The translations under genes and the position numbers were made by a program. This document shows positions 1 to 11,403 of a stretch of DNA of 64,000 bases, one piece after another (position 1 is the stretch's first letter; every line of letters begins with the position of its first letter). Under the pieces are notes generated by a model that searched no databases, was not told the DNA's origin, and saw nothing but the letters and a program-made list of their open reading frames with translations. Source of the stretch: Geomonas silvestris (lineage in GTDB: Bacteria > Desulfobacterota > Desulfuromonadia > Geobacterales > Geobacteraceae); contig NZ_BLXX01000013.1 in assembly GCF_014193515.1 (NCBI RefSeq), forward strand, positions 62,001-126,000, given 5' to 3'.

Positions 1-478
1 GGGAATTCCCAGATGAACCTTGTATCGAGCGAGTGGGAGCTTGCGTATGCTTTTATCAAATTTTTCAGTCTATTTCGCACTCGAAACTCCTTTCATGCCA
101 ACAAGTTATTATGCAGAAGCAAAAAGCATTTAATATTATATGCTTCCCTGGTCCGGCAGGGCTCCTTCTGGCTCTTTTTTTCGGGGAGGACTTGCGGACG
201 TCCATTCGATCAGAAGAGAGCTCGCTCTCTGGGCATCACCCGCTTTCTGGGATCTCGGGCTTCATCCAGTCGCGAATATATGTCAACATTTACAACATGT
301 AAATTAAAAATAACGGATAGTACCCCGATGATTAACCTGACAATCCCTCATTCAGCTTTTTAGAGTTCGGGATTACTTCACCATCTAATTTCCTGCTCTG
401 CGCACCATCATCGGCGGTTGTTCAGCCGCCCCTCCAAAAAAAATTTACCGCACCACTTGCCAACCTTTTTGGGAATGC
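1..478. other. AT-rich non-coding stretch
   Basis: This stretch is visibly richer in A and T than the rest of the window. Its two overlapping short open frames resemble no protein I know and have no convincing ribosome binding site. I see no gene in it. The low GC could mark the edge of acquired DNA lying outside the window. Confidence 0.5.
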
Positions 479-484
479 TATACT
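457..484 (+). promoter_or_regulatory. sigma70-like promoter for the 522 gene
   Basis: TTGCCA at 457-462 and TATACT at 479-484 are separated by 16 bp. Transcription would begin near 491, about 30 nt before the ATG at 522. Confidence 0.5.
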
Positions 485-521
485 CCACAATCATTAAATA
501 TTACACATCTTGGAGGATGGT

Positions 522-1178
522 ATGACACCTAAACTGATGGGGCTCGGCGGGTTGAGCCACCTCGAGTTTTTGGCGAAAGGCGAGTTAATCCTGATGAGCA
601 TCGAGACGCACACCCTGGCACAAGAGGAATCGCACCCGCCTTTCCCCAGCAAGGGAGAGGTGACGGAGGCATTCTACTACTTCCGTGACCTGCAACATGC
701 TGCAAACACCAAGAATGTTGTGACGATGGCGCTGCGGGATGAAGCCCGCAAGGCCTCAGAGGAGAAATTCGAAGATTACGGCAACATGATGCTTATGAGA
801 GCAAAAGGGGATTTGAGCAAGATGCTGGGCAGCGGCTACGACATCGTACCGCCCCGGGCACCCAAGAAGTCTATTTCTGCAAATGACGTTCTCCTTGTCG
901 CACTCAACCTTTCAGCCCGGCATATCATCGTTAACGGCCAACCGGCACCCAGAAAAATCGCCTTGAAATGGAACTCGATACAAGGGGCTCATGCATATCA
1001 GGTGCAGATGACGGAGGATCCCTCCGCAGAAGAAAACTGGACCACTATCATGCACACCAGCCATTGTCGCGAGGAAATCGAAGGAGAGTCCGGTAAGCGG
1101 GTCTACTACAGGGTGCGGGTACTCTATGGCCAGAGCTTCGGTCAGTGGTCTGAACCGGTCAGCATCCTCTTCCTCTAA
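522..1178 (+). CDS. hypothetical protein with C-terminal FN3-like domain
   Basis: The 218-residue protein is of unknown function. I start it at the ATG at 522, because GGAGG at 512-516 sits 5 nt upstream; a TTG at 510 overlaps that ribosome binding site. The first 140 residues look helical and include a region rich in Met, Lys and Glu. The last 80 residues have the look of a fibronectin type III fold: IALKWNSIQGAHAYQVQM, then a YYRVRVLYG strand and a closing SEPVSI. There is no signal peptide, so it is probably cytoplasmic. It stands alone between its own promoter and a strong terminator, so it is monocistronic. The FN3 call rests on pattern only. Confidence 0.75.
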   Translation: MTPKLMGLGGLSHLEFLAKGELILMSIETHTLAQEESHPPFPSKGEVTEAFYYFRDLQHAANTKNVVTMALRDEARKASEEKFEDYGNMMLMRAKGDLSKMLGSGYDIVPPRAPKKSISANDVLLVALNLSARHIIVNGQPAPRKIALKWNSIQGAHAYQVQMTEDPSAEENWTTIMHTSHCREEIEGESGKRVYYRVRVLYGQSFGQWSEPVSILFL

Positions 1179-1194
1179 ACCGCTAACAGCTCAG

Positions 1195-1228
1195 GCCGGC
1201 TTCCTGATTTAGGAAGCCGGCTTTTTTT
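1195..1228 (+). terminator. intrinsic terminator
   Basis: An 11-bp perfect stem, GCCGGCTTCCT paired with AGGAAGCCGGC around a 5-nt loop, is followed by seven T residues. It lies 17 nt after the stop of the 522 gene. Confidence 0.9.
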
Positions 1229-1298
1229 GTCTGCCTTCGTAGTCCGTCCCCGTTTAAGAGACTGCCCCCTCACTCCACCCAGAAATAGATCCTGCCAA

Positions 1299-1390
1299 GC
1301 AAATCCCCCCTGTCTCCCCTTTTGCAAAGTGGGGAACGCGAGATCAGCCGTAGTACTTCGTGGAAAGGAACTCTCCAGCTTCCCTAATTG
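1299..1390. repeat. dispersed repeat family A, copy 1
   Basis: It contains AAATCCCCCCTGTCTCCCC, then TTTTGCAAAG and GGGGAACG, then CTCTCCAGCTTCCC. The same order of blocks recurs at 5592-5690, and its first part at 10938-11010. The C-run/G-run core can form a hairpin around TTTGCAAAG. All copies are intergenic. Confidence 0.7.
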
Positions 1391-1403
1391 TCGAATGCCC
1401 CCA

Positions 1404-1940
1404 GATAGAGCACTTTTGCTACGGATAGCAGTTGTGCTGGAGTGGACAACAGATTCCTGGAGTGGGTAGCAGTTTGCGGGAGCGGATGGCCATTTGCTCT
1501 AGCGGATAGCCATTTGCTTCGCCGGATAGCCATCCGCTGGTGCGGATAGCGGCTTGCGCGAGCAGCAAGCAGACTTCCTGTGGCGGATAGTAGACTGCTG
1601 GAGCGAATAGCAATCTGTTCCAGCAGATAGCAGTTTTCTTGGGTTGGAAGGTATTCTGCTCGAACGAATAGCAATTTCCTTGGGGCGGATAGCAGAGTTC
1701 CTGGGCCCGATAGCAGACGGCTGGAGCAAATAGCAATTGGCTCCAGTGGATGACAATTTTCTCGAACGGATGGCAGTTTGCTCGAACAGATAGCAGACTT
1801 CCTGAGGCGGCTAACAGACTGCTGGCGCGGATACCAGATTTTCTGTACGGATAGCAGATTGCTTAGGCGGATAGCACTTTTCTAAAGTCGATAACAGGTT
1901 CCCTGAAGGGATAGCAGTTTCTTGGAGCGAATCGTCGTTT
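1404..1940. repeat. degenerate tandem array, 20-21 bp unit, about 27 copies
   Basis: The unit is approximately GGATAGCAGTTTGCTGGAGC. GATAGC-like blocks begin at 1404, 1424, 1445, 1465, 1485, 1505, 1525, 1545, 1565, 1586, 1606 and 1626, and continue to about 1930 with spacing of 20 or 21. No two neighbouring units are identical, but the GATAGCA block and the C-T-G-G segment persist. Long open frames on the minus strand arise because the unit rarely contains a stop; a 20-bp period cannot keep one peptide register, so they are not coding. I do not recognise the repeat. Confidence 0.85.
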
Positions 1941-1973
1941 ATCTGGGGCCCCTAGTCCCTGCCTCTAGACATA

Positions 1974-2006
1974 GAAAAGCCCGCGAAGTCGAAGCTTGCG
2001 TGGGCT
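1974..2006 (-). terminator. intrinsic terminator of the 2039-2299 gene
   Basis: On the minus strand AGCCCACG pairs with CGCGGGCT (one G-T pair), followed by TTTTCT. It lies just downstream of the stop at 2039. Confidence 0.7.
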
Positions 2007-2038
2007 CTGATGTTCCTTACCGCCGGCCGCTTGTCGGA

Positions 2039-2299
2039 CTAGGTCCGTGCCAGCGGGTCTACCGTTAAACTTGCCTCCAGGCGATGTGCCGGAATCTGCT
2101 GTACCTGGTCGGCTCCCCGCACCACTCTCAGCAGCGCGATCACCAGGACGATCGCCATGATCACGATGATAAAAATGAATGTTGCACGATTCTCGGTCGG
2201 CGCGTTTACTCCGCGCGGGCCACTGCCGGGTTGATCCTTGTGGCCGATATCGTCAGTCGCCGACCTAGCTCCTCTTCTTGGTTCGAATATGTGCGCCAT
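2039..2299 (-). CDS. small single-pass membrane protein, unknown
   Basis: This is an 86-residue protein of unknown function. The start is the ATG at 2299, because GGGAGGAGGCGGT immediately upstream is a very strong ribosome binding site; a longer open frame to 2395 has no such signal. The first 43 residues are polar and rich in Arg, Gly and Pro. One hydrophobic segment (IFIIVIMAIVLVIALLRVV, roughly residues 46-65) should span the membrane, and a short polar tail follows. A terminator follows the gene. No homologous family comes to mind. Confidence 0.65.
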   Translation of the reverse strand: MAHIFEPRRGARSATDDIGHKDQPGSGPRGVNAPTENRATFIFIIVIMAIVLVIALLRVVRGADQVQQIPAHRLEASLTVDPLART

Positions 2300-2604
2300 A
2301 CCGCCTCCTCCCGCCAGCCGGCCAATCGTCCTGCGGCCGACGGTTTCGGATGCTCCATTTGTATTTATTGTCGGACGGGAACTTTTCTGGCGCAAGGGAA
2401 AAGACAGGAGCTTGGGACTAGGGGCTTAAAGGCAGAGGTGTAAAGGCCGGGACTGCCGCTCGGCAGGCTAAGCTTCATGTTTTGCTCGTAGGGATTTCTG
2501 AAGCGACCGAATCATTTTCCCAATTTCTTCATAGTGTTTCAAAGCCGCGGCGAGCTAGTCATCAGCCACATACTAATCCCCCCAGCTCCAAGTCCCCGCC
2601 TCAC
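2300..2604. other. intergenic, no gene seen
   Basis: About 300 bases separate the small membrane gene from the 3' end of ppc. A weak minus-strand promoter-like pair (TTGCGC, 17 bp, GACAAT) may serve the small membrane gene. I see nothing else. Confidence 0.35.
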
Positions 2605-5400
2605 CTACCCTGTATTCCTCAGGCCGGAAGCGATCCCGTTAATAGTCGCCGCTAGGACGAAGTCGATGTCGCCATCGCCCTGGCCGGCCCTTCTGCGGCG
2701 CAGAAGTTCGATCTGGATCAGGCTCAAGGGGTCGACGTAGGGGTTTCTGAGTTTTATGGACCTCGCGAGCGCCGGGGTCTGCTCCAGGAGCGCCTGCTGA
2801 CCGGTTATCCGCAAGATCTGCCGCCGGGTGCGCTGGAACTCCTCGACTACCATCCCGAAGACGCGCTCGCGCAAGGCCACGTCGCTCACCAACTCGGCGT
2901 AGAGGCTCGCCAGGGGGAGGTCAACCTTTGTTAGGGCCAACTCGACATTCCGGATCAGGTCGTTGAAGATGGGGACTTTCTCGAGCATCTCCTGCAAAAC
3001 CCGCAGGCCGTCCGGCTCCTCGGCCAGGAAACCCTCGACGGCCCAGCCTACTCCGAACCAGGCGGGAATCACGTGCCGGCTCTGCATCCAGCCAAAGCCC
3101 CAGGGAATGGCGCGCAGCTCGCTCAACTCCCTGCTCCCCCCGCGCTTGGCGGGCCGGGAGCCGATCTTGGCGAGATCGAACTCCAAAAGTGGCGTCGCCT
3201 GCTCCAGGTAGGGCATGATGTCGGGGTTCTCGGCGATGCGCTCGCGGTAGTGGCGGTAGGAAGCCTCGGAAAGCCGCTCGAGGGTCGCCTCCCAGGGTAG
3301 CTCGGCCGGCGGCTGCAGCTGGGGCGCGAGAACGAGCGAGGTGAGGCTCGCCGCCACCATGAGCTCGAGGTTGCGCTCGGCCAGGATGGCGTCGGAGTAC
3401 TTCCAGTTGATGACCTCGCCCTGCTCGGTCAACCGGACGGCGCCGCTGAACCCTTCGGGGGGCTGGGCGGTGATGGCGCGGTAGGTCGGCCCGCCGCCGC
3501 GCCCCACGGTGCCGCCGCGGCCGTGGAAGAGCCTAAGGGTGACGCCGCACTCGACGGCCACCTGCTGCAGGGCGCGGTGCGCCTTGTAGATCTCCCAGGT
3601 GCTGGTCAGCATGCCGCCGTCCTTGTTGGAATCGGAATAGCCGAGCATCACCTCCTGGCGCCGTCCCCAGGAGTCGAGGTAGCGCGCGTAGTCGGGGCTT
3701 AGCCAGAGTTCCCGGCAGATCCGCGGGGCGTTGTGCAGGTCGTTGATCGATTCGAAAAGCGGGACCGGCATGACGCCCGGGTCGCGCCCATCGGGGCTCG
3801 CCGCCACCTGCACGCCGCAGAGTTCCATGAGCCAGATGAGCGAGCGCACGTCGTTTCCGGACTCGGAGCCGCTGATCACGTAGCTTTTGATCGCCTCGGG
3901 CGGATAGCCCCTTTTCAGTTCGGCCAGGGTGCGCAGGGTGTCGAGCAGGGTGATGGTCTCCGGTGCCGCCCCGCCCCCCTGCCCGGCCGCTCCCGAACCG
4001 AGCTCTTTGCCCTGTGCGAGGTCCTCGACGGCACGGGCGTGCACCTTGGCGTGCTGCCGGATATCCAGGGTGTGCAGGTGGAACCCGAAGGTGTCGACCT
4101 GGCGCAGGAGCGGATCGAGGTAGTGGTAGGCCATCCGGTCGCCGCCGCGCTCGGCGAGGCTTTTGCGCACGAGCTTCAGATCGGCGGCGAAGGAGGCGGC
4201 GTCGGGGTATCCCTCGGGGTCGTGCGGACCCCGCTGCGTCGCCTGGAGCCGGTGCAGCACGAGGGCCAGGAAACGCCGGTACTGCTCGCATTCCGGGTAC
4301 CCGGCCACCTTGGGGGCGAGCGCCGGATACTCGCGGCAGTAGCGCTCGGTCGCCTCCGCCACTTCGGGCGCGAAGGCGACCCGGCAGCTGGACATGGTGA
4401 GCAGTTCGCGCAGCTCGTCGATCTGGGTGAGGTAGTAGGTCAGGATAGTCTCGCGCGCCAGGCGCAGGGCCTCGCCGGTGGTGGCGGTGGTGACGAAGGG
4501 GTTGCCGTCCCGGTCGCCGCCGGTCCAGGAGCCGAAGCGGACCAGGGTGGGGATCTCGGTGGCGCTCAGATCCAGGTCGTACACCTCGCGGAAGGCGTCG
4601 GCCAGGTCCTGGTAGAAATGCGGCAGGGGCTGGATCAGGGAACCCGGGTAGTGGTTGAGGCTCATCCTGATCTCGTCGTGCACGGTCGGCTTGGTGCGGC
4701 GCACCTCGTCGGTCTGCCAGAGGGCGGTGATCTCGGTGAGGATTTCCCCCTGGCCGTGCGCCGCGGCGTGCGGGGTAAGGGGGAGCCGGTCCAGCTCTTC
4801 GAGGATCCGGGCGATACGCCGGCGTTTGTAGAGCACCACCCGGCGCGCGACCTCAGTCGGGTGGGCGGTAAAGACGGGAACGATCTCGACGTGCCTCAGC
4901 TGCTCCAGGGCCTCTTCCCCGCTCAGTCCCGCCTCGCGCAAACGGCGCAGCGTGCCGCGCAGGGAACCGGGCTTGTCGTGGTCGTCGGTACCGAGCCGCG
5001 CGGCGGTCAGCCTGCGCTTGCGGTGGTTCGTCTCGGCCAGGTTGGTGAGCTCGAAGTAGCTGCCGAAGGCCTTCACGATGTGGTAGGCGTCGTCGACGGA
5101 CATGCCGCGCACCAGGGCCACCATGCGCTCGATGATCTGGCGCCCTTCTTCGCCGCCTGGACCGGCTTCGGAGTCCCCCTCGTAGAGCTGGCGCAGCCGG
5201 ATCGCCAGGTGGCGCAGCTCTTCCTCCGCCTCGTAGACCGAGACCCCCGCCTGCTCGCGGATCACGGTGCCGAGCAGCATCCCCAGCGAGCGCACGTCGT
5301 GCTTGAGGGGGCGGTCCTTGAGCATGGGATCGCTGCCGGCCAGCTCCTCGAATCGCGCACGCTGGTCCCGGACCACCCAGTACAGTTCCCGTTCACTCAT
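2605..5400 (-). CDS. ppc: phosphoenolpyruvate carboxylase
   Basis: It carboxylates phosphoenolpyruvate with bicarbonate to oxaloacetate, the anaplerotic feed to the TCA cycle, in the cytoplasm. At 931 residues it has normal family length. Diagnostic motifs are in order: FTAHPTE near residue 178 with the catalytic His, GGDRDGNPFVT, LGYSDSNKDGG near 587, FHGRGGTVGRGGGP near 630, and the invariant C-terminal NTG. I start it at the ATG at 5400, preceded by AGGAGGGAGAAG. The open frame continues 134 codons upstream, but that extension runs into the family A repeat and lacks PEPC similarity. It is monocistronic and divergent from the sensor kinase at 5975. Confidence 0.97.
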   Translation of the reverse strand: MSERELYWVVRDQRARFEELAGSDPMLKDRPLKHDVRSLGMLLGTVIREQAGVSVYEAEEELRHLAIRLRQLYEGDSEAGPGGEEGRQIIERMVALVRGMSVDDAYHIVKAFGSYFELTNLAETNHRKRRLTAARLGTDDHDKPGSLRGTLRRLREAGLSGEEALEQLRHVEIVPVFTAHPTEVARRVVLYKRRRIARILEELDRLPLTPHAAAHGQGEILTEITALWQTDEVRRTKPTVHDEIRMSLNHYPGSLIQPLPHFYQDLADAFREVYDLDLSATEIPTLVRFGSWTGGDRDGNPFVTTATTGEALRLARETILTYYLTQIDELRELLTMSSCRVAFAPEVAEATERYCREYPALAPKVAGYPECEQYRRFLALVLHRLQATQRGPHDPEGYPDAASFAADLKLVRKSLAERGGDRMAYHYLDPLLRQVDTFGFHLHTLDIRQHAKVHARAVEDLAQGKELGSGAAGQGGGAAPETITLLDTLRTLAELKRGYPPEAIKSYVISGSESGNDVRSLIWLMELCGVQVAASPDGRDPGVMPVPLFESINDLHNAPRICRELWLSPDYARYLDSWGRRQEVMLGYSDSNKDGGMLTSTWEIYKAHRALQQVAVECGVTLRLFHGRGGTVGRGGGPTYRAITAQPPEGFSGAVRLTEQGEVINWKYSDAILAERNLELMVAASLTSLVLAPQLQPPAELPWEATLERLSEASYRHYRERIAENPDIMPYLEQATPLLEFDLAKIGSRPAKRGGSRELSELRAIPWGFGWMQSRHVIPAWFGVGWAVEGFLAEEPDGLRVLQEMLEKVPIFNDLIRNVELALTKVDLPLASLYAELVSDVALRERVFGMVVEEFQRTRRQILRITGQQALLEQTPALARSIKLRNPYVDPLSLIQIELLRRRRAGQGDGDIDFVLAATINGIASGLRNTG

Positions 5401-5591
5401 CTTCTCCCTCCTGCGCCTGCACGGTTCTCCGAGCAGCCGGCGCCAGGTTCCTTCGCTGTAGCGGAGGCGGCCGGAGCTTCCCATTAGAATGGGACGTTCA
5501 AAGCATAGCTGGTCCTGGCGGATAGGCAATGAAGAGGCGGCTGCGCTGGGTGGGCGGCACGCGGAAGTAGGCGGAAGTAGGGATTGGGTAA

Positions 5592-5690
5592 GGCAAATCC
5601 CCCCTTGTCCCCCCTTCGCAAAGGGACGTAAGGCCGCCAGCAGTGCCGTAGAGCAACTCTTTCCAGCTTCCCAGGAATTTCCCGATGATC
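5592..5690. repeat. dispersed repeat family A, copy 2
   Basis: It matches the 1299 copy block by block: AAATCCCCCCTTGTCCCCCC, TTCGCAAAGGG, then CTCTTTCCAGCTTCCC. It occupies the middle of the 570-nt gap between ppc and the sensor kinase. Just before it, GCGGAAGTAG is repeated twice in tandem at 5561-5580. I see no gene in the rest of this gap. Confidence 0.7.
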
Positions 5691-5974
5691 CCGCCGCAAA
5701 GGGAGAAAGTTGAGGTCCCCGCTTCCCAACGGCGGAAGGATCTCGGAGCTTCACGGAAACAGCGGTCTTGCATTTTATTACATTGCACTGGACAAGGGGC
5801 AATCATTTTAAGTATGTTCAGCTGGGCTCATCGATAAGAGAACGATAGAATTCGGGATTTGGCGTGCCCGGAACTTCGGCGGGGCGATACGCGCCAACGT
5901 TTTACCTACTAAAGGGAGTGCTGCTAACAGCCGAAACGGATGGTACAGCATATTTCCCCTGTGAGACAGGTGAC

Positions 5975-8608
<2,634 letters not shown>

Positions 8609-8654
8609 AACGCGCCGCCCCGGCGGGCGGCACGGGGCGCCGGTGAGGGCGGGA

Positions 8655-9020
8655 TTACTGGTGGTACTGGCAGTAGACCTGGTCGAGCTCGCGGCGCCAG
8701 GCGGCCGCCGGATTGGTGAGGTCCCGGCCGAGCTTTTCGGCCAGGAGCACGAACTCGAGCCGCGGCTCGATCTCCCCGAGCACCTGGACCACCAGCGCCG
8801 GGAGCAGCGGGCGGTCTTCCTGGGCCTCCTCGGTTCCCAACTCGAAGAGAAGCCGGGTGAGCCGGGGGTCGTCGGGGGTGAGGGCGACCGTCTTGATGCG
8901 CGCCACCAGCGCGGCGCAGGTGATGAGCTCCTTGGCCCTGGCCGTTTCGACCAGCACCGCCCGGGCCTCGGCCTTGGCAGCCTCCCAGACACCCAGTTTG
9001 AACCCGTAGTTGCCCAGCAT
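8655..9020 (-). CDS. conserved hypothetical protein, about 120 aa
   Basis: This is a 121-residue soluble protein that looks helical. It resembles a widespread family of small uncharacterised proteins that begin with a helix rich in Ala and Glu and end in a short Gly-Arg-Asp segment (here KLGRDLTNPAAAW). The start at 9020 is supported by AAGGAG about 9 nt upstream. No catalytic motif is visible. It is convergent with the sensor kinase and stands alone. I cannot assign a function. Confidence 0.75.
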   Translation of the reverse strand: MLGNYGFKLGVWEAAKAEARAVLVETARAKELITCAALVARIKTVALTPDDPRLTRLLFELGTEEAQEDRPLLPALVVQVLGEIEPRLEFVLLAEKLGRDLTNPAAAWRRELDQVYCQYHQ

Positions 9021-9097
9021 GATGTGAGTCTCCTTGTTTTAGACGATGTCAAGCGGGGGTAGGGTATGACGTTCTCGGTGGTTTTGCAAGAGGACAT

Positions 9098-9160
9098 AAG
9101 GGACGCAAGGGACTCAAGGGACCCAAGGAGGCGAGCGACAATTGACGATTGACGATTGAT
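9098..9160. repeat. short tandem repeats, 9-bp and 7-bp units
   Basis: At 9098-9127 the unit AAGGGACNC is repeated about three times. At 9140-9160 ATTGACG is repeated three times with the last copy diverged. The same 7-bp word reappears at 54378-54396. Both lie between divergent genes. Confidence 0.65.
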
Positions 9161-9242
9161 CAGCCGCTAGCCCCTGGTCCCCGCCTTTTCCCCCCTGATT
9201 TTCCCTTTCCCGTTTGGCGCACGATGGGCTACAATCCGCGCC

Positions 9243-10928
9243 ATGAAAATCCTGTTCGCTACCCTGCACGCGAAATACGTGCACTCCTCGCTCGCCCTCC
9301 CCTACCTCGCCGCGGCCGTGGCCGACCTCGAGGGGATCGAATCGCAGATCCTGGAACTCACCGTGAACGAGCAGCCGGACCAACTGCTGGCCCGACTCTT
9401 CGCGCTCGACGCGGACGCGCTCTTTTTCTCCTGCTACATCTGGAACACCGAGCTCACCCTGAAGCTCGCCAGCGACCTGAAAAAGCTCGCCCCCCGCACC
9501 CGGATCGTCCTCGGGGGGCCGGAGGTCTCCTTCGGGTCGTTCGAACTCATGGCGCGCAACCCCGCCATCGACTGCATCGTGCGCGGCGAAGGGGAAGAGT
9601 CCTGCCGGGAGCTTTTGAGCGCCTGGCGCGACGCGACTTCGCTGGAGGAGCTTGCCGGCATCACCTACCGCGACGGGGACGAGGTGATCGCCAACCCGGA
9701 ACGCGCCGCGCTCGCCGAGCTGGACAGTATCCCCTCCCCGTTCGCCGCCGGCCTCGTCGACCTCGAGAAGCCGCTTACCTACTACGAGACCTCGCGCGGC
9801 TGCCCGTTTTCCTGCGCCTTCTGCCTCTCGTCGGTGGAACGCGGGGTGCGCTCCTTTTCGGCTGAGCGGATCGAGCGCGACCTGGAGATCCTGATCGCCG
9901 CCGGTGCCCGCACCGTGAAGCTGGTGGACCGCACCTTCAACTACGACGCCCGGCGCGCCGACCGGATCTGGCGCCTCATCCTGGAGAAGAACTCTTCCGC
10001 CACCTTCCATTTCGAGATCGCCGCGGAGCTGCTGACCGACGAGAACCTGGCCCTCCTGGCCCAGGTGCCGCCGGGGCAGTTCCGCTTCGAGATCGGGGTG
10101 CAGTCGGCGGGCGAGGCGACGCTCGCCCAGGTGGAGCGGAACATGAGCCTCGCAAAACTGAACGAACGGGTGGCCCGGCTGATCCGGGAGACCTCGGTCA
10201 CGGTGCACCTCGACCTGGTGGCGGGGCTTCCCGGCGAAGGGTTCCCGGGATTTCTCGGCTCGCTGCAGGGGCTCTTCGACCTCGCACCGGATCATATCCA
10301 GGTGGAGCCGCTCAAGGTCTTGAAGGGGACCGCGATGCGCGGCATCGCCCGGAAGGAGGGGTACGCCTACGCCGAGGCGGCACCCTACAAGATCCTCAGC
10401 ACCCCCTGGCTCGACTTCTGGGAGATCCGGCGCATCGAGACGGTGAGCCGACTGGTGGAGCAGTACTACAACTCCGGCCGCTTTGTAGCGAGCCTCGCGG
10501 TCCTGGCCGAAAAGGCCCCCTTGTCGCAGGTACTCGCCGAGGCGGCCGTCTGGTTCGAAGCGCAGGGGGTGGCCGGACAGCTCTCCTTGGCGGTACTTTT
10601 CGAAAAGCTCTGGGAGTTTGCCGGGGAACGCCTGGCGGGAGGGGAGCGGGAACGCCTTCGGGATGCGCTTTGCTTCGATTACTGCAAGGTGGGGTATCCG
10701 GGAGGGGCGCGGCCCGCGTTTTTGACGCTGCAGGAGGAACCGGCCGGAGCGCCGCCCAGGCTCTGCAAGGGTGGGAAGGACGAGCGGGTACGCTACTATC
10801 GGCGCAGTTTCGCCCGGGATTACCGGAATAATCCCTGGCAGGAGGGGGCGGTCGTGCTGACCTTCTGGTACCGCTCGGCACCGGGGGCGGGGCTCAGCGT
10901 CGAGGTGATCGGGGAAGACGTAAGCTGA
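9243..10928 (+). CDS. B12-binding-type radical SAM protein (DUF4080-like)
   Basis: This 561-residue protein has an N-terminal Rossmann domain of the cobalamin-binding type (residues 1-135, with LGGPEVSFG). A radical SAM barrel follows, with its [4Fe-4S] cysteines at about 187, 191 and 194 in CPFSCAFC. The C-terminal third (roughly residues 350-561) matches what I recall of DUF4080, which usually ends these proteins. The N-domain lacks the full cobalamin DxHxxG motif, so B12 binding is uncertain. It probably performs a radical modification or methylation on an unknown substrate. The ATG at 9243 gives the conserved MKILFATLHAKY start. It is monocistronic. Confidence 0.88.
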   Translation: MKILFATLHAKYVHSSLALPYLAAAVADLEGIESQILELTVNEQPDQLLARLFALDADALFFSCYIWNTELTLKLASDLKKLAPRTRIVLGGPEVSFGSFELMARNPAIDCIVRGEGEESCRELLSAWRDATSLEELAGITYRDGDEVIANPERAALAELDSIPSPFAAGLVDLEKPLTYYETSRGCPFSCAFCLSSVERGVRSFSAERIERDLEILIAAGARTVKLVDRTFNYDARRADRIWRLILEKNSSATFHFEIAAELLTDENLALLAQVPPGQFRFEIGVQSAGEATLAQVERNMSLAKLNERVARLIRETSVTVHLDLVAGLPGEGFPGFLGSLQGLFDLAPDHIQVEPLKVLKGTAMRGIARKEGYAYAEAAPYKILSTPWLDFWEIRRIETVSRLVEQYYNSGRFVASLAVLAEKAPLSQVLAEAAVWFEAQGVAGQLSLAVLFEKLWEFAGERLAGGERERLRDALCFDYCKVGYPGGARPAFLTLQEEPAGAPPRLCKGGKDERVRYYRRSFARDYRNNPWQEGAVVLTFWYRSAPGAGLSVEVIGEDVS

Positions 10929-10937
10929 AGAGGCAAG

Positions 10938-11010
10938 AAGCAAATCCCCCCTGTCCCCCCTTCGCAAAGGGGGGAACGTGAGTTCCCCGGTGTCGCTTCG
11001 TGGACAGTTT
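10938..11010. repeat. dispersed repeat family A, copy 3
   Basis: It reads CAAATCCCCCCTGTCCCCCC, then TTCGCAAAGGGGGGAACG. It is the most symmetrical copy: CCCCCCTT and AAGGGGGG form a hairpin around CGC. The tail diverges from copies 1 and 2. Confidence 0.7.
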
Positions 11011-11025
11011 ACCTTACGGTTCCGG

Positions 11026-11063
11026 GATTCGGACGGATCAGAGGGATCAGAGGGATCGGACCG
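11026..11063. repeat. 9-bp tandem repeat (GGATCAGAG)
   Basis: GGATCAGAG is repeated about three times with partial copies on each side. It lies between the radical SAM gene and the small gene at 11163, next to a family A repeat. Confidence 0.6.
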
Positions 11064-11162
11064 AAAAATTGATCCGGCTTTGCCACCCACCGCTTGCCAA
11101 AAGGCGACGGTCTTGAATACTTTATGAGCATTTTCCAACCTTAAACACCTGGGGAGGGGGCC

Positions 11163-11399
11163 ATGGAGTACTTCACGGCAACGAGCCTGCGCCGGGGCAG
11201 GATCTACCTGGACGGGAACTACCTGGGGGAAAACCGGGCGGGAGACCTGCCGCGCATCTTCCGCTGCCCAGCCGGCCTCCACGACATCTGCTTCGAATAC
11301 CTGAACCACGGCGCCTGGCACCGACACACCAGGCGCCTGAGGATCGCCGGAACCACGCCGATCCTCCCGCTGGATATCCCCTTCATCTGCGAGATCTAG
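11163..11399 (+). CDS. small hypothetical protein
   Basis: This 78-residue protein has a strong ribosome binding site, GGGGAGGGGGCC, just before the ATG at 11163. Its beta-rich pattern (GRIYLDGNYLGENRAG, then GLHDICFEY) recalls the PEGA-type fold, in which a short strand, DGxxxG and a Pro-Ala-Gly turn recur. There is no signal peptide. It is convergent with pepD, with stop codons 4 nt apart. The PEGA suggestion is tentative and the function is unknown. Confidence 0.65.
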   Translation: MEYFTATSLRRGRIYLDGNYLGENRAGDLPRIFRCPAGLHDICFEYLNHGAWHRHTRRLRIAGTTPILPLDIPFICEI

Positions 11400-11403
11400 C
11401 CCC

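Noticed and set aside
1384-1756. Three overlapping minus-strand open frames of 85-105 codons
   Set aside because: They lie wholly in the 20-21 bp repeat array and exist because the unit rarely contains a stop. The period is not a multiple of three.
1404-1940. CRISPR array
   Set aside because: There is no conserved repeat alternating with unique spacers, the period is only 20-21 bp, and no cas genes are present.
3733-5487. 584-codon plus-strand open frame
   Set aside because: Antisense to ppc; it is a by-product of high GC codon use, while the opposite strand has full PEPC motifs.
5401-5802. N-terminal extension of PEP carboxylase by 134 residues
   Set aside because: The extension crosses a dispersed repeat, is not PEPC-like, and a strong ribosome binding site marks the ATG at 5400.
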